Made by a program: the position numbers and the translations under genes. A stretch of 64,000 nt of DNA, taken from assembly GCA_029981855.1 (NCBI GenBank), contig JARRCS010000004.1, forward strand, positions 88,074 to 152,073. The letters run 5' to 3'. Within the stretch, counting starts at the first letter, position 1, and each line of letters begins with the position of its first letter. Below the pieces are notes generated by a model that saw only the letters and a list, made by a program, of their open reading frames with translations, was not told where the DNA came from and ran no database searches. Below are positions 36,247 to 44,439 of the stretch, piece after piece. This DNA is from Halanaerobiales bacterium. Lineage in GTDB: Bacteria > Bacillota > Halanaerobiia > Halanaerobiales > DTU029.

Positions 36247-37337
36247 TATCGCCCTACCCTGTAGAGCAAAACCCCGCCGATAATTAAGAAGACAAAGTTC
36301 TGCAGCCAGGCCCCCAGGAAGGGGGAAATGCTCCCCTGCTCACCCATGGCACTCCCAATGGTCATCAGGCTATAATAGATAAAGATCACAATGATACTCA
36401 AACCCAGTCCGGTGGCCGAACCGCTGGAACGCTGGGGCTGGATGCCCAGCGGGGCTGCCAGCAGGGCAAAGATAAAACTGGCAAAGGGTATGGCTAGCCT
36501 CTGGTGGAATTTAACCCGTTCCTTATTTGTATTCCGCCCCTGTTCCTCCATCATCTCGATATACTCTTTTAATTCCCTGATATTCATTTCATCGATCTTT
36601 TTATTTATCCTGGCTACCCTTCGCGGTGTATAGGCAATCTGCTTCGCATCATAGCGAGCAAACTTCAGGGCGGGGATCCTCTCACCGGCCTTAAGGTAAT
36701 AGATCCGGCCGTCTAAAAACTCCCAGCCCTCCTTAGACCAGACCGCCTTCTCGGCCTCAATCAGGGTTACCGGCTTACCCTCTTCATAATCCTGAAAGAT
36801 AACATCATGCATAATACCGGTATCTCCGTCAAAGAGACGGGTATATAAGACATAATCGGGCCTACCCCTGTCCAGAGGGGTTAAAAAGAGATTCTCCTGA
36901 GTAGCCGGCAGCTTCTCACCATGCTTAAACTCCCAGACGATCTGTTCATTGAGGTAATTAGCAGCAGGTACAACCAGTTCATTGACGGCAATAGTTATAC
37001 CGGTCATCAGCAACCCGATCACCAGTGCCGGGATAACCAGCTTATAGATACTGACCCCTCCGGCCCTCAAGGCGGTGATCTCACCATCACCGGAAAGCCG
37101 GCCGAAGGCCATGATAACAGCCAGCAGGGTGGCCATAGGAAAGGTTAGAACAATAATCTCCGGGAGATTTAAGAAAAAGAGCTGAATCAGGGTCAGTAAT
37201 TCAACCCCCCACTCGTTATAGTACCTGGTCAGGGTAAAGAGCAGGTCGGTACCGATAAAGATACCGGTAAAGGCTGCCACTCCGAAAAAAAATGGTGCAA
37301 TTAGTTCCCTTACTATATAGCGGTAGATTATCTTCAA
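36246..37337 (-). CDS. LptF/LptG family LPS export permease
   Basis: About 363 residues from the TTG at 37337 (GAGGTG eight bases upstream); a GTG five codons earlier overlaps the lptB stop. YjgP/YjgQ layout: three N-terminal membrane helices (IVRELIAPFFFGVAAFTGIFIG; NLPEIIVLTFPMATLLAVIMAFGRLSGDGEITALRAGGVS), a periplasmic beta-jellyroll from about 130 to 260, and three C-terminal helices. The coupling-region motif GRLSGDGEITALRAGG is conserved. It would pair with a second family member to form the LptB2FG core that extracts LPS from the inner membrane. The only other family member here is the N-terminal half of the 47718-50897 gene. Confidence 0.9.
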   Translation of the reverse strand: MKIIYRYIVRELIAPFFFGVAAFTGIFIGTDLLFTLTRYYNEWGVELLTLIQLFFLNLPEIIVLTFPMATLLAVIMAFGRLSGDGEITALRAGGVSIYKLVIPALVIGLLMTGITIAVNELVVPAANYLNEQIVWEFKHGEKLPATQENLFLTPLDRGRPDYVLYTRLFDGDTGIMHDVIFQDYEEGKPVTLIEAEKAVWSKEGWEFLDGRIYYLKAGERIPALKFARYDAKQIAYTPRRVARINKKIDEMNIRELKEYIEMMEEQGRNTNKERVKFHQRLAIPFASFIFALLAAPLGIQPQRSSGSATGLGLSIIVIFIYYSLMTIGSAMGEQGSISPFLGAWLQNFVFLIIGGVLLYRVGR

Positions 37338-37348
37338 ACCCTGGCACC

Positions 37349-38068
37349 TCACATTGTAAACCTTTCTCCCAGATAGAATTTACGGGCCAGCTCGCTGGCC
37401 GCTACCTCCTCCGAACTGCCGGAGAGCAGAATCCTGCCCTCATGCATGATATAGGCCCGGTCGGTGATGGAAAGGGTCTCCCTGACACTGTGGTCGGTAA
37501 TTAAAACCCCCAGGCCCCTCTCCTTTAAATAACTGATAATATTTTGAATATCGCAGACCGCAATCGGGTCAACCCCGGCAAAGGGTTCATCTAAAAGGAT
37601 AAAAGAGGGGTCTGTAGCCAGAGAGCGGGCTATCTCCACCCTTCTCCTCTCACCACCGGAAAGCTGAAATCCCTTTCTCTCCCTCAGATGGCTGATATTA
37701 AACTCTTCCATTAAATCCTCCAGTTTCTTTTCGGCCTCAGCAGCCGGGATATCCCGGGCCTGGAGGATGGCCAGGATATTCTCGGCCACGGTTAATTTAC
37801 GGAAGACCGATGGCTCCTGGGAGAGATAACCTATCCCCAGCCTAGCCCTCTTATAGACGGGTAGGTGGGTAATATTATGTTCATCGAGAAAGATCTCCCC
37901 CGCAGCCGGCTTAATCAGGCCAACGACCATATAAAAGGTGGTGGTTTTACCGGCCCCGTTCGGGCCGAGGAGACCGACAATCTCGCCCCTTTCTACGGTA
38001 AAATCAACCTCATCGACCACCCGGTGGTTATTATATTCCTTAACCAGGTTTCTGGCAGTGATAGTCAT
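37349..38068 (-). CDS. lptB: LPS export ABC ATPase LptB
   Basis: 239 residues. Walker [17 protein letters not shown], signature [16 protein letters not shown], Walker [17 protein letters not shown] and switch His in [11 protein letters not shown]; the [14 protein letters not shown] stretch is typical of LptB. It powers extraction of LPS by the LptF/G permeases at the inner membrane. The start codon abuts the lptA stop (TAGATG), so they are co-translated. Length and motifs are normal. Confidence 0.95.
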   Translation of the reverse strand: MTITARNLVKEYNNHRVVDEVDFTVERGEIVGLLGPNGAGKTTTFYMVVGLIKPAAGEIFLDEHNITHLPVYKRARLGIGYLSQEPSVFRKLTVAENILAILQARDIPAAEAEKKLEDLMEEFNISHLRERKGFQLSGGERRRVEIARSLATDPSFILLDEPFAGVDPIAVCDIQNIISYLKERGLGVLITDHSVRETLSITDRAYIMHEGRILLSGSSEEVAASELARKFYLGERFTM

Positions 38069-38710
38069 CTATTCCTCTCCTTTACCGGAAAATAATAACC
38101 TGGCCTGTCCGGAGAGAACGATGGTTTCCCGGGTAAGATTAACGGTAAGTTTTTCACCGGAGAACTGCTGTCCATCCTGCTCACCCCGGACATTCCCCTC
38201 CAGAATGGCGGTCTCTTCCGTCAGATTATAGGTAATAGTCTCTGCTTCAGCCCTGATCTTTTTAAACTCCAGGACTGGTTTACCCTTCACTACTGCCCTT
38301 CCAGATTGCTGGTGGTAGGTCAGGGTGGTTCCGGTCAGTACCAGATCCTCCCCGGTCAATCTGATATTCCCCTCAAAGAGGTACTCCTGCCGGTTTAAAT
38401 TGCCTTCCAGCTTATCCCCCTCTATCGTGTAATCGGGGTTATTAAAAACCACCCCTCCGCTCAAGACAATATCCTTGCTTTCCGTATTATACCTGGCCTT
38501 ATCTGCCGTTGCCCTGATCTCCTGATAGATAAGCAGGGCATTGCCTTCGGCAACTACTTCATAGGAGCCCTCACCGGAGATAAAGGTAATCTTATCACCG
38601 TAGATCCCCTGCTGCTCTTTAGCCCCTTTCTGCTCTTCTGCCAGTACTTGCAGGCTGGAAAAATATAATATCAGGACAGCAGTAAGTATCAATATCAGTG
38701 CTTTTTTCAT
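38069..38710 (-). CDS. lptA: Periplasmic LPS bridge protein LptA (OstA domain)
   Basis: 213 residues. The signal peptide ends near SLQVLAEE. Repeated jellyroll strands follow (DKITFISGEGSYEVVAEGNALLIYQEIRATADKARYN; IVLSGGVVFNNPDYTIEGDKLEG; EYLFEGNIRLTGEDLVLTG), the OstA pattern of LptA. LptA monomers stack head to tail between LptC and LptD and carry LPS over the periplasm. The start overlaps the lptC stop by one base. A second OstA-like gene lies at 46886-47629. Confidence 0.88.
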   Translation of the reverse strand: MKKALILILTAVLILYFSSLQVLAEEQKGAKEQQGIYGDKITFISGEGSYEVVAEGNALLIYQEIRATADKARYNTESKDIVLSGGVVFNNPDYTIEGDKLEGNLNRQEYLFEGNIRLTGEDLVLTGTTLTYHQQSGRAVVKGKPVLEFKKIRAEAETITYNLTEETAILEGNVRGEQDGQQFSGEKLTVNLTRETIVLSGQARLLFSGKGEE

Positions 38711-39288
38711 CAGCCTCTCTCCTTCCAGGTGAAATAGGCCTGTTTTGCCCTGTTTCCGTAAACGGTCAGTTTATTTAAATCAGGTCTGGCCTCAAAGCGG
38801 TCACCGGTAAGTGTAAAAAACGGGGCTCTGAATACAACTCCTCCCCTACCGGTAATCAGATTATGATCTTTTTGCCAGCTTAACTCTGCCGTCTCCATCT
38901 CCAGCTCGTCCTTATTAATCAGGATTGGTCCGGATAGGGTTAGTTCCCCTCTGCCGGACCGGTAGATACCCTTAGCAGCCATAACGGAATATAGCTTCTG
39001 CCTGGCCGGATTTAGGGCCTCAATGCTTACCGGAAGTAGTTTAAGTAAAGCCTTATCTTCGAAACTGCTCAACTCTGCAGAGCTTACCTCCCAGCATACT
39101 GTCCGTTCCTTGTTATATAAGGTAAGGTTAACCTCTTGAAATCTATCATCGGGTTTTGCCTCCGGCTGGGGAGCCGTATCATTACCGGGGTTTAGCCCTT
39201 CTCCTCTCTCCCCCCGGTAGGTAAAAGCAAAATACATACCTCCGATAATCATTATGATGATAGCCAGCAAGATATACTTTTTACCCAC
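38710..39288 (-). CDS. lptC: LPS transport protein LptC
   Basis: 192 residues with one N-terminal membrane anchor (YILLAIIIMIIGGMYFAFTY), a polar linker and an LptC-type beta jellyroll (FQEVNLTLYNKERTVCWEVSSAEL; GIYRSGRGELTLSGPILINKDELEMETAELSW; FTLTGDRFEARPDLNKLTVYG). It binds the LptB2FG complex and passes LPS to LptA. The GTG start follows AGGGG. It lies immediately before lptA, as in proteobacteria. Confidence 0.85.
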   Translation of the reverse strand: MGKKYILLAIIIMIIGGMYFAFTYRGERGEGLNPGNDTAPQPEAKPDDRFQEVNLTLYNKERTVCWEVSSAELSSFEDKALLKLLPVSIEALNPARQKLYSVMAAKGIYRSGRGELTLSGPILINKDELEMETAELSWQKDHNLITGRGGVVFRAPFFTLTGDRFEARPDLNKLTVYGNRAKQAYFTWKERG

Positions 39289-39351
39289 TTAAAATTCCCC
39301 TTTAAAAGAAAACCTTACGAAGACGTTAAAAAATTTGTCGGTGAAGAAAGA

Positions 39352-40491
39352 TTAATATCCTATATTCCCTTCACGCAAGACCAGCTCGGCCGTTCGCCTG
39401 ACCGCTCCCGGAGCACCCAGGGCATCTTTAATAGCCTTAAGTTCCCGCCTCATTCCTTCCAGGGCAGGGGGGCTATCCAGCAGACCGGCTGCCTCGGAGT
39501 AGATATTTTCGGCGGTGGCCTCCTCCTGGAGTAATTCGGGTACGACCTCCTTGCCGGCAATGATATTGGGGAGACCGATATAATCCAGTCTGACCAGGGC
39601 CCGACCGAGCCGGTAGGTAGACCAGCTAGTCTGGTAGATAATTATCATCGGTGTGCCTATGATGGCCGCCTCCAGGGTAGCGGTTCCGGAAGCTACAATC
39701 AGTAGACAGGCAATCTTCATTACCTCATAGGTAGACTGTTCAACCAGTTTTAAGGTAAGATTATAATTACCGGCCAGATCAGCTACTCTCCTGCGGTCGA
39801 TCCCCGCTGCCAGCGGCAGCACAAATTGATAATCCTTCCTCTCAGCCTGCAATCTCTCGGCAGCCTGCAACATCTCCGGTAGTAGCCTTTCAATCTCCTC
39901 TCTACGGCTCCCCGGCAGCAGACCGATAACCGGCCTTCCCGGGTCCAGCCTAAGTTTGGCCAGTATCTCCGCTTCATCTGCCTCAACCGTAACCAGATCA
40001 ACCAGGGGATGACCGACAAACTTAACTCTAGCCCCTACCTCACGGTAAACCTCAGCCTCCATCGGGAATACGGAGGCAATGGTAGCATTATATCTGGCCA
40101 TCCAGTGAGCCCTCCATCTGCCCCAGACCCAGGCGGATGGGCTAAAATAGTTAACAACCGGAATCCTCTTCTTGCTGGCAATCCGGGCCATCTGCATATT
40201 AAACCCCGAATAGTCTACCAGGAAGATAACATCCGGCTTTTCCCTGTCGATAGAGTTCTTTAATATTTTAAGATGTGTCAGGTGTTCTCTGATATTCTTC
40301 AGGGCCTCGAAAAAACCGATGGTACTGATAGCGGTCGGGTCGATTAAAATCCTGACCCCTTCCTTCGCTAAAAAGGTAGAACCCATACCGAAAAAGGTTG
40401 TCTCAGGGGCAAGCTGCTTGATCTCCCTGACAACCCGGGCAGCATGCATATCTCCCGAGACTTCACCGGCAACAACCATTATCTTTGCCAA
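39352..40491 (-). CDS. lpxB: Lipid-A-disaccharide synthase
   Basis: 379 residues, TTG start after GAGGTG. GT19 motifs: VVAGEVSGDMHAARVVREI at the start, VIFLVDYSGFNMQMARIASKKRIPVVNYFSPSAWVWGRWR in the middle, GLLPGSRREEIERLLPEML for UDP-sugar binding and VASGTATLEAAIIGTPMIIIYQTS near the end. It joins lipid X and UDP-2,3-diacylglucosamine at the cytoplasmic face of the inner membrane to form the disaccharide. It follows lpxI by 12 bp. Length is normal for the family. Confidence 0.95.
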   Translation of the reverse strand: MAKIMVVAGEVSGDMHAARVVREIKQLAPETTFFGMGSTFLAKEGVRILIDPTAISTIGFFEALKNIREHLTHLKILKNSIDREKPDVIFLVDYSGFNMQMARIASKKRIPVVNYFSPSAWVWGRWRAHWMARYNATIASVFPMEAEVYREVGARVKFVGHPLVDLVTVEADEAEILAKLRLDPGRPVIGLLPGSRREEIERLLPEMLQAAERLQAERKDYQFVLPLAAGIDRRRVADLAGNYNLTLKLVEQSTYEVMKIACLLIVASGTATLEAAIIGTPMIIIYQTSWSTYRLGRALVRLDYIGLPNIIAGKEVVPELLQEEATAENIYSEAAGLLDSPPALEGMRRELKAIKDALGAPGAVRRTAELVLREGNIGY

Positions 40492-40503
40492 GGGTTTAAC
40501 ACC

Positions 40504-41322
40504 TCACTCAGGCGGGTTAGAATCCATAGCCATAATTACTATCCCATTTCTATCTGCCTCTTCTATTATCCTCTCTCTTGCCAGTAAAAAGGTTTTACCG
40601 GCCTCAATTACCAATCCCCTGGCCTTAACGGCTATCAGATTGCTGAGGGTATTCGCACCAACTGTAGGAATGTCAAAACGCCAGTCTTGCCGGGGTTTAC
40701 TCACCTTGGCCACAACCACTCCCGGGCCGCCCAGTGAGCCACCCCTTTGAATGGCCGCATCGGTCCCCTCTATCGCCTCAACGGCCAGTACGGTCCTATC
40801 TTTTACCACTACCGTCTGGCCGATATCCAGCCGGCCGATCTCTCTGGCCATTTTGAAACCGTATCTCATATCTGCCAGCAGTTCCTCATCGGGCTCATGG
40901 GATGTCAGTACCTCCGGTTCCGGAAAGAGGTCCTCAAGATAGGTGGACTGTTCGATTACCTCGATCCCCTCCCGGGCCAGTTCTCTGACAATCGCCAGCA
41001 TGATAGCATCATCATTCAGTTCCTTAAGCCCTGCCAGCAGTCTCTTCATCCTCCCGTCCAGGTTTAAATCCTGAAAGAACCGGGTCTTTTCCACCTTACC
41101 GATCATCACAACCTTTTTAATCTCATACCGGGAAAGTTGAGCAATCAGGCTATCCAGAGCCCCGATATTAACGTAACTGACCTTAGCGGCAATCCCCTCC
41201 AGAGGGTTATCCGCCTCTTCCACCAGCGGAAAGGCATAGACCTCATTCCCCTTTTCCCCGGCAGCCCTGGCCCAGATAGCGGGCAGTTCTCCCTTGCCGG
41301 CAATTAAACCGATCCTTGCCAT
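40504..41322 (-). CDS. lpxI: UDP-2,3-diacylglucosamine pyrophosphatase LpxI
   Basis: 272 residues of the LpxI (DUF1009) family: IGLIAGKGELPAIWARAAGEKGNEVYAFPL at the start, KVVMIGKVEKTRFFQDLNLDGRMKRLLAGLKELNDDAIMLAIV in the middle, and AIEGTDAAIQRGGSLGGPGVVVAKVSKPRQDWRFDIPTVG with the likely catalytic Asp near residue 190-220. It converts UDP-2,3-diacylglucosamine to lipid X and UMP. LpxI replaces LpxH in many non-enteric bacteria; no LpxH is in the window. It lies between lpxA and lpxB. Confidence 0.94.
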   Translation of the reverse strand: MARIGLIAGKGELPAIWARAAGEKGNEVYAFPLVEEADNPLEGIAAKVSYVNIGALDSLIAQLSRYEIKKVVMIGKVEKTRFFQDLNLDGRMKRLLAGLKELNDDAIMLAIVRELAREGIEVIEQSTYLEDLFPEPEVLTSHEPDEELLADMRYGFKMAREIGRLDIGQTVVVKDRTVLAVEAIEGTDAAIQRGGSLGGPGVVVAKVSKPRQDWRFDIPTVGANTLSNLIAVKARGLVIEAGKTFLLARERIIEEADRNGIVIMAMDSNPPE

Positions 41323-41379
41323 AATCTTCTACCACCTACACTAATTATGAGAATGCATAATACTAAATAGAAATCCTGG

Positions 41380-41438
41380 AAATAAACTTTAGAGTCATCA
41401 AAAAATTTCTACTGAATCGGAAACATCTATTGGTAGTT
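41380..41438. repeat. Solo right half of the palindromic intergenic repeat
   Basis: AATAAACTTTAGAGTCATCA then AAAAAATTTCTACTGAATCGG and AAACATCTATTGGTAGTTT match the right end of the element at 51097-51307 almost base for base. It lies between lpxI and the lpxA stop codon. Confidence 0.75.
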
Positions 41439-41439
41439 T

Positions 41440-42216
41440 CTAACGGCAGATGCCCCGCTGGGCATTCCTCAAAAAGCGCAAAAAGTGTTCGATCTCTTCA
41501 CTGGCATCCAGCTCCTGGTCCATCTTCTCGATAGCCTGAGAAATATTCAAATTAGACCTGTATAATATCTTATAGGCTTTTTTAATCTCCTGCCTCAGTT
41601 CCGGCTCAACACCGTTACGGCGCAGACCGACAACATTGATCCCGTTAACCCGGGCCGGATGGCCATCAACAAGCACATAAGGCGGGACATCCTTAACCAC
41701 CTTGGAATGGGCCCCGACCATAGACATCTTACCGATCCTGACGAACTGGTGGATGCCGCATAACCCCGACAGGACAGCATGATCCTCGATAATAACGTGA
41801 CCGGCCAGGTTAGTAGCATTGGACATAATAATATGATTTCCTAACTGGCAATCATGAGCCACATGGCAGTAGGCCATGATCAGATTATCATTACCGATCC
41901 AGGTCTCACCTCCACCTTCCTCTGTTCCCCGGTGGATGGTAACATACTCCCTGATAATATTGTTATCACCGATAAATAAATAACTCTTTTCACCCTTAAA
42001 CTTCATATCCTGGGGGATCAAGCCGATAGAAGCACCGTGAAAGATCTGATTATTCTTGCCGATAGTTGTCCAGCCATCAAGAACAACATGGGAACCGACT
42101 ACCGTTCCCTCACCGATCTCAACATTCTCGCCCACAATACTGTAAGGCCCGATCTCTACATTCTTACCGATCTTTGCCCCCGGATGAATTATGGCCGTCG
42201 GGTGAATCCTGGCCAT
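41440..42216 (-). CDS. lpxA: UDP-N-acetylglucosamine acyltransferase LpxA
   Basis: 258 residues from the ATG at 42216, where family similarity begins (MARIHPTAIIHPGAKIGKNVEIGPYS); a ribosome site (GAGGG) is thirteen bases away, so an upstream TTG near 42249 may be used instead. Hexapeptide repeats (I-G-x-x-x-x) fill the first two thirds; the catalytic His segment is MAYCHVAHDCQLGNHIIMSN; and the C-terminal HQFVRIGKMSMVGAHSKVVKDVPPYVLVDGHPARVNGINVVGLRRNG is diagnostic. It adds the first acyl chain to UDP-GlcNAc. Placed after fabZ, as usual. Confidence 0.94.
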   Translation of the reverse strand: MARIHPTAIIHPGAKIGKNVEIGPYSIVGENVEIGEGTVVGSHVVLDGWTTIGKNNQIFHGASIGLIPQDMKFKGEKSYLFIGDNNIIREYVTIHRGTEEGGGETWIGNDNLIMAYCHVAHDCQLGNHIIMSNATNLAGHVIIEDHAVLSGLCGIHQFVRIGKMSMVGAHSKVVKDVPPYVLVDGHPARVNGINVVGLRRNGVEPELRQEIKKAYKILYRSNLNISQAIEKMDQELDASEEIEHFLRFLRNAQRGICR

Positions 42217-42264
42217 ATGGAGCAATTTACCCTCACGCTTTGGTTCCAATACTCCCACTCCCCT

Positions 42265-42696
42265 CTACTTATCATCAATTGCAAACATCAATTCGGCCTC
42301 AGCGGCAATCTCATCCTCAACATACCCCTTGGCAGAGACCTTGGCAACCCTGCCCCTTAGTTTGATAATCTCAACCTCTATCCTTAACCTGTCTCCCGGG
42401 ACTACCGGCCGGCGGAACCTGGCCTTATCAATCCCGGCAAAGAAGGGCAATTTCTCTTCCGGGTTTTCTAAACTCTGCATCATAAGAAAACCGCCTACCT
42501 GGGCCATCGACTCGATAATTAAAACCCCCGGCATGATGGGATGGCCGGGATAATGACCCTGGAAGAACTCCTCATTCATGGTAACATTCTTTATACCGAC
42601 TACCCTTTTACCGGATTCTATCTCCTCAATTCTATCAACCAGTAAAAAGGGATAGCGGTGGGGTAAAAGATTTTGAATTTCATTAATGTACATCAT
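42265..42696 (-). CDS. fabZ: (3R)-hydroxyacyl-ACP dehydratase FabZ
   Basis: 143 residues. Motifs: IQNLLPHRYPFLLVDRIEEIESGKRVVGIKNVTMNEEFFQGHYPGHPIMPGVLIIESMAQVGG carries the hot-dog-fold active-site His and Glu; the rest forms the second half of the fold. It removes water from beta-hydroxyacyl-ACP. In LPS-bearing bacteria it competes with LpxA and LpxD for hydroxyacyl-ACP, which explains the lpxC-fabZ-lpxA gene order seen here. Confidence 0.95.
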   Translation of the reverse strand: MMYINEIQNLLPHRYPFLLVDRIEEIESGKRVVGIKNVTMNEEFFQGHYPGHPIMPGVLIIESMAQVGGFLMMQSLENPEEKLPFFAGIDKARFRRPVVPGDRLRIEVEIIKLRGRVAKVSAKGYVEDEIAAEAELMFAIDDK

Positions 42697-42704
42697 AGAT
42701 TAAC

Positions 42705-43559
42705 TCACCTTCCTGGATTATTTTTTTCTCTGATCTTTTTAGCTAGTTCTACATGTAAATAATGCCCTGATCTGACAGCTATAATATGCCCTCTGATAAA
42801 GCCGTTTAAAGCCATATCACCGATAACATCCAGTATTTTATGTCTGACAAATTCATCAGGAAAACGGAGTGGGTTAACGGTTTCTTCCTCACCGATTAAA
42901 ACAGCATTTTCTAAACTTCCGCCCAGTGCCAGGCCCCTTCTATGTAAGGCCTCAACCTCCCGTTCAAAACCGAAGGTCCGGGCCGGAGCAATCTCATCTA
43001 TAAAGGAGTTTTCCTCCTGATCAAACTCATAAAACTGAGTCCCGATAACGGGATGGTCATAATCCAGTGTATAGCTTATTTTAAACCCCTCATAGGGTAG
43101 AATAACCAGATACATTTTACCTTTTTTTACCCAGAGGGGCTGATCAATCTTCCAGACTTGTCTCGGAGCCCCAAGTTCCTTAATTCCTGCCTTTTGCAAC
43201 AGTTTAATAAAGGGGAGGGCACTACCGTCCCCCACCGGTGTCTCTGCATTATCAATCTCGATGATAATATTATCGACTCCCATCGCCCAGAAGGCAGACA
43301 TCATATGTTCGACAGTATGGACTCTGGGTTGATCTTCCCCCGCAAGCCCGATACTGGTACATCTTCTTGTTGAGACGACCTTAAAGGAATCCGCCTTGAT
43401 CTCGGGCTTTTCCGGTAGATCGATCCGGCGAAAGATAATTCCCCTGTTAGCTTCAGCAGGAAGGCATTTAATATTAACCTCTTTTCCGGTATGGAGTGCA
43501 ATACCTGAATACTCAATCGGATTAGCTATCGTCTTTTGTAATTCACCTTCCCTGAACAT
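42705..43559 (-). CDS. lpxC: UDP-3-O-acyl-N-acetylglucosamine deacetylase LpxC
   Basis: 284 residues, ATG after GGAGG. Zn-site motifs: RVHTVEHMMSAFWAMGVDNIIIEIDNAETPVGDGSALPF with the first His, and FVRHKILDVIGDMALNGFIRGHIIAVRSGHYLH with the later His and Asp. First committed step of lipid A synthesis. Normal length; the FabZ-fused form seen in Bacteroidetes is not present. It heads the run of eleven genes down to 34454. An upstream GCAGGATTTTT motif lies at 43615-43605. Confidence 0.95.
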   Translation of the reverse strand: MFREGELQKTIANPIEYSGIALHTGKEVNIKCLPAEANRGIIFRRIDLPEKPEIKADSFKVVSTRRCTSIGLAGEDQPRVHTVEHMMSAFWAMGVDNIIIEIDNAETPVGDGSALPFIKLLQKAGIKELGAPRQVWKIDQPLWVKKGKMYLVILPYEGFKISYTLDYDHPVIGTQFYEFDQEENSFIDEIAPARTFGFEREVEALHRRGLALGGSLENAVLIGEEETVNPLRFPDEFVRHKILDVIGDMALNGFIRGHIIAVRSGHYLHVELAKKIREKNNPGR

Positions 43560-43628
43560 CTTTTACCTCCTCTCTAAATATATAAACATTCGATAAAAAT
43601 CAGTAAAAATCCTGCATAATTTTAAATT

Positions 43629-44363
43629 TTAATTATAATTTATGATATTTTTATACTTTTTACCTATCCAGGAGGTGGGATGATTAAAAACCTCTTCCGG
43701 AGGACCCGATTCAATAAACTTACCCCTGTCCATAAAATAGATCCTGTCAGCAACCCTCCGGGCAAAAGTTACCTCATGGGTAACGATAATCATCGAAGTA
43801 TTCTTTCTTTCCTGGATAATATTCTCTAAAACATCGAGTACCTCTCTGATCAGGATAGGGTCCAGGGAGGCGGTCGGTTCATCGAGGAGAATCAAGTCCG
43901 GTTCCAGGACCAGTGCCCGGGCAATACCAACCCGCTGTTTCTCCCCGCCACTTAGTTTATCAATATAATAATCGGCCATTTTTTCTAAACCAACATCCTT
44001 TAAAGCCAGTATGGCCCTTTCATAGGCTTCCTCAATGCTTAATCCCTTTTTAACTAAACCCAGGGCAACATTCTGTTTTGCCGTCAAACGCCGGATCAGG
44101 TTAAAGTGCTGAAAAACAAAACCAATATCCTGTCTTACCTCTTCCAGCTCCGCTGAGTTCAGGTTGTGAATAGCAATACCCTTAAAATAGATCTCACCGG
44201 AATCCGGTTCGATTAAACGGTTGATGGAGCGAATAAAGGTGGATTTACCGCATCCGCTTGGTCCCATGATGGCAACAATCTCCCCGGGTTTTATCTCCAG
44301 ATTGATTCCATCTAATACTATATCATTGTCGTACTTCTTTTTCAAATTAATTACTTTTAACAT
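43629..44363 (-). CDS. ABC transporter ATPase of the polar-amino-acid (GlnQ) sequence type
   Basis: 244 residues with AGGAGG before the ATG. Walker A GPSGCGKSTFIRSINRL, Q-loop FQHFNLIRRLTAKQNV, signature LSGGEKQRVGIARAL, Walker B LILLDEPTASLDP and switch VTHEVTFARRVADRIYFMDRG. By sequence this resembles GlnQ/HisP-type ATPases rather than LptB or MlaF. No solute-binding protein gene accompanies it. The only partner in reach is the large membrane protein upstream (44440-46797), so the pair probably forms an unusual transporter. Substrate unknown. Confidence 0.88.
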   Translation of the reverse strand: MLKVINLKKKYDNDIVLDGINLEIKPGEIVAIMGPSGCGKSTFIRSINRLIEPDSGEIYFKGIAIHNLNSAELEEVRQDIGFVFQHFNLIRRLTAKQNVALGLVKKGLSIEEAYERAILALKDVGLEKMADYYIDKLSGGEKQRVGIARALVLEPDLILLDEPTASLDPILIREVLDVLENIIQERKNTSMIIVTHEVTFARRVADRIYFMDRGKFIESGPPEEVFNHPTSWIGKKYKNIINYN

Positions 44364-44439
44364 CGCTTTCCTCCTGGAATTAACTGTAGAATATTAATAG
44401 AGTCTGTTTGGTTCAGTAATAACTGCAAACCTAAATTTT

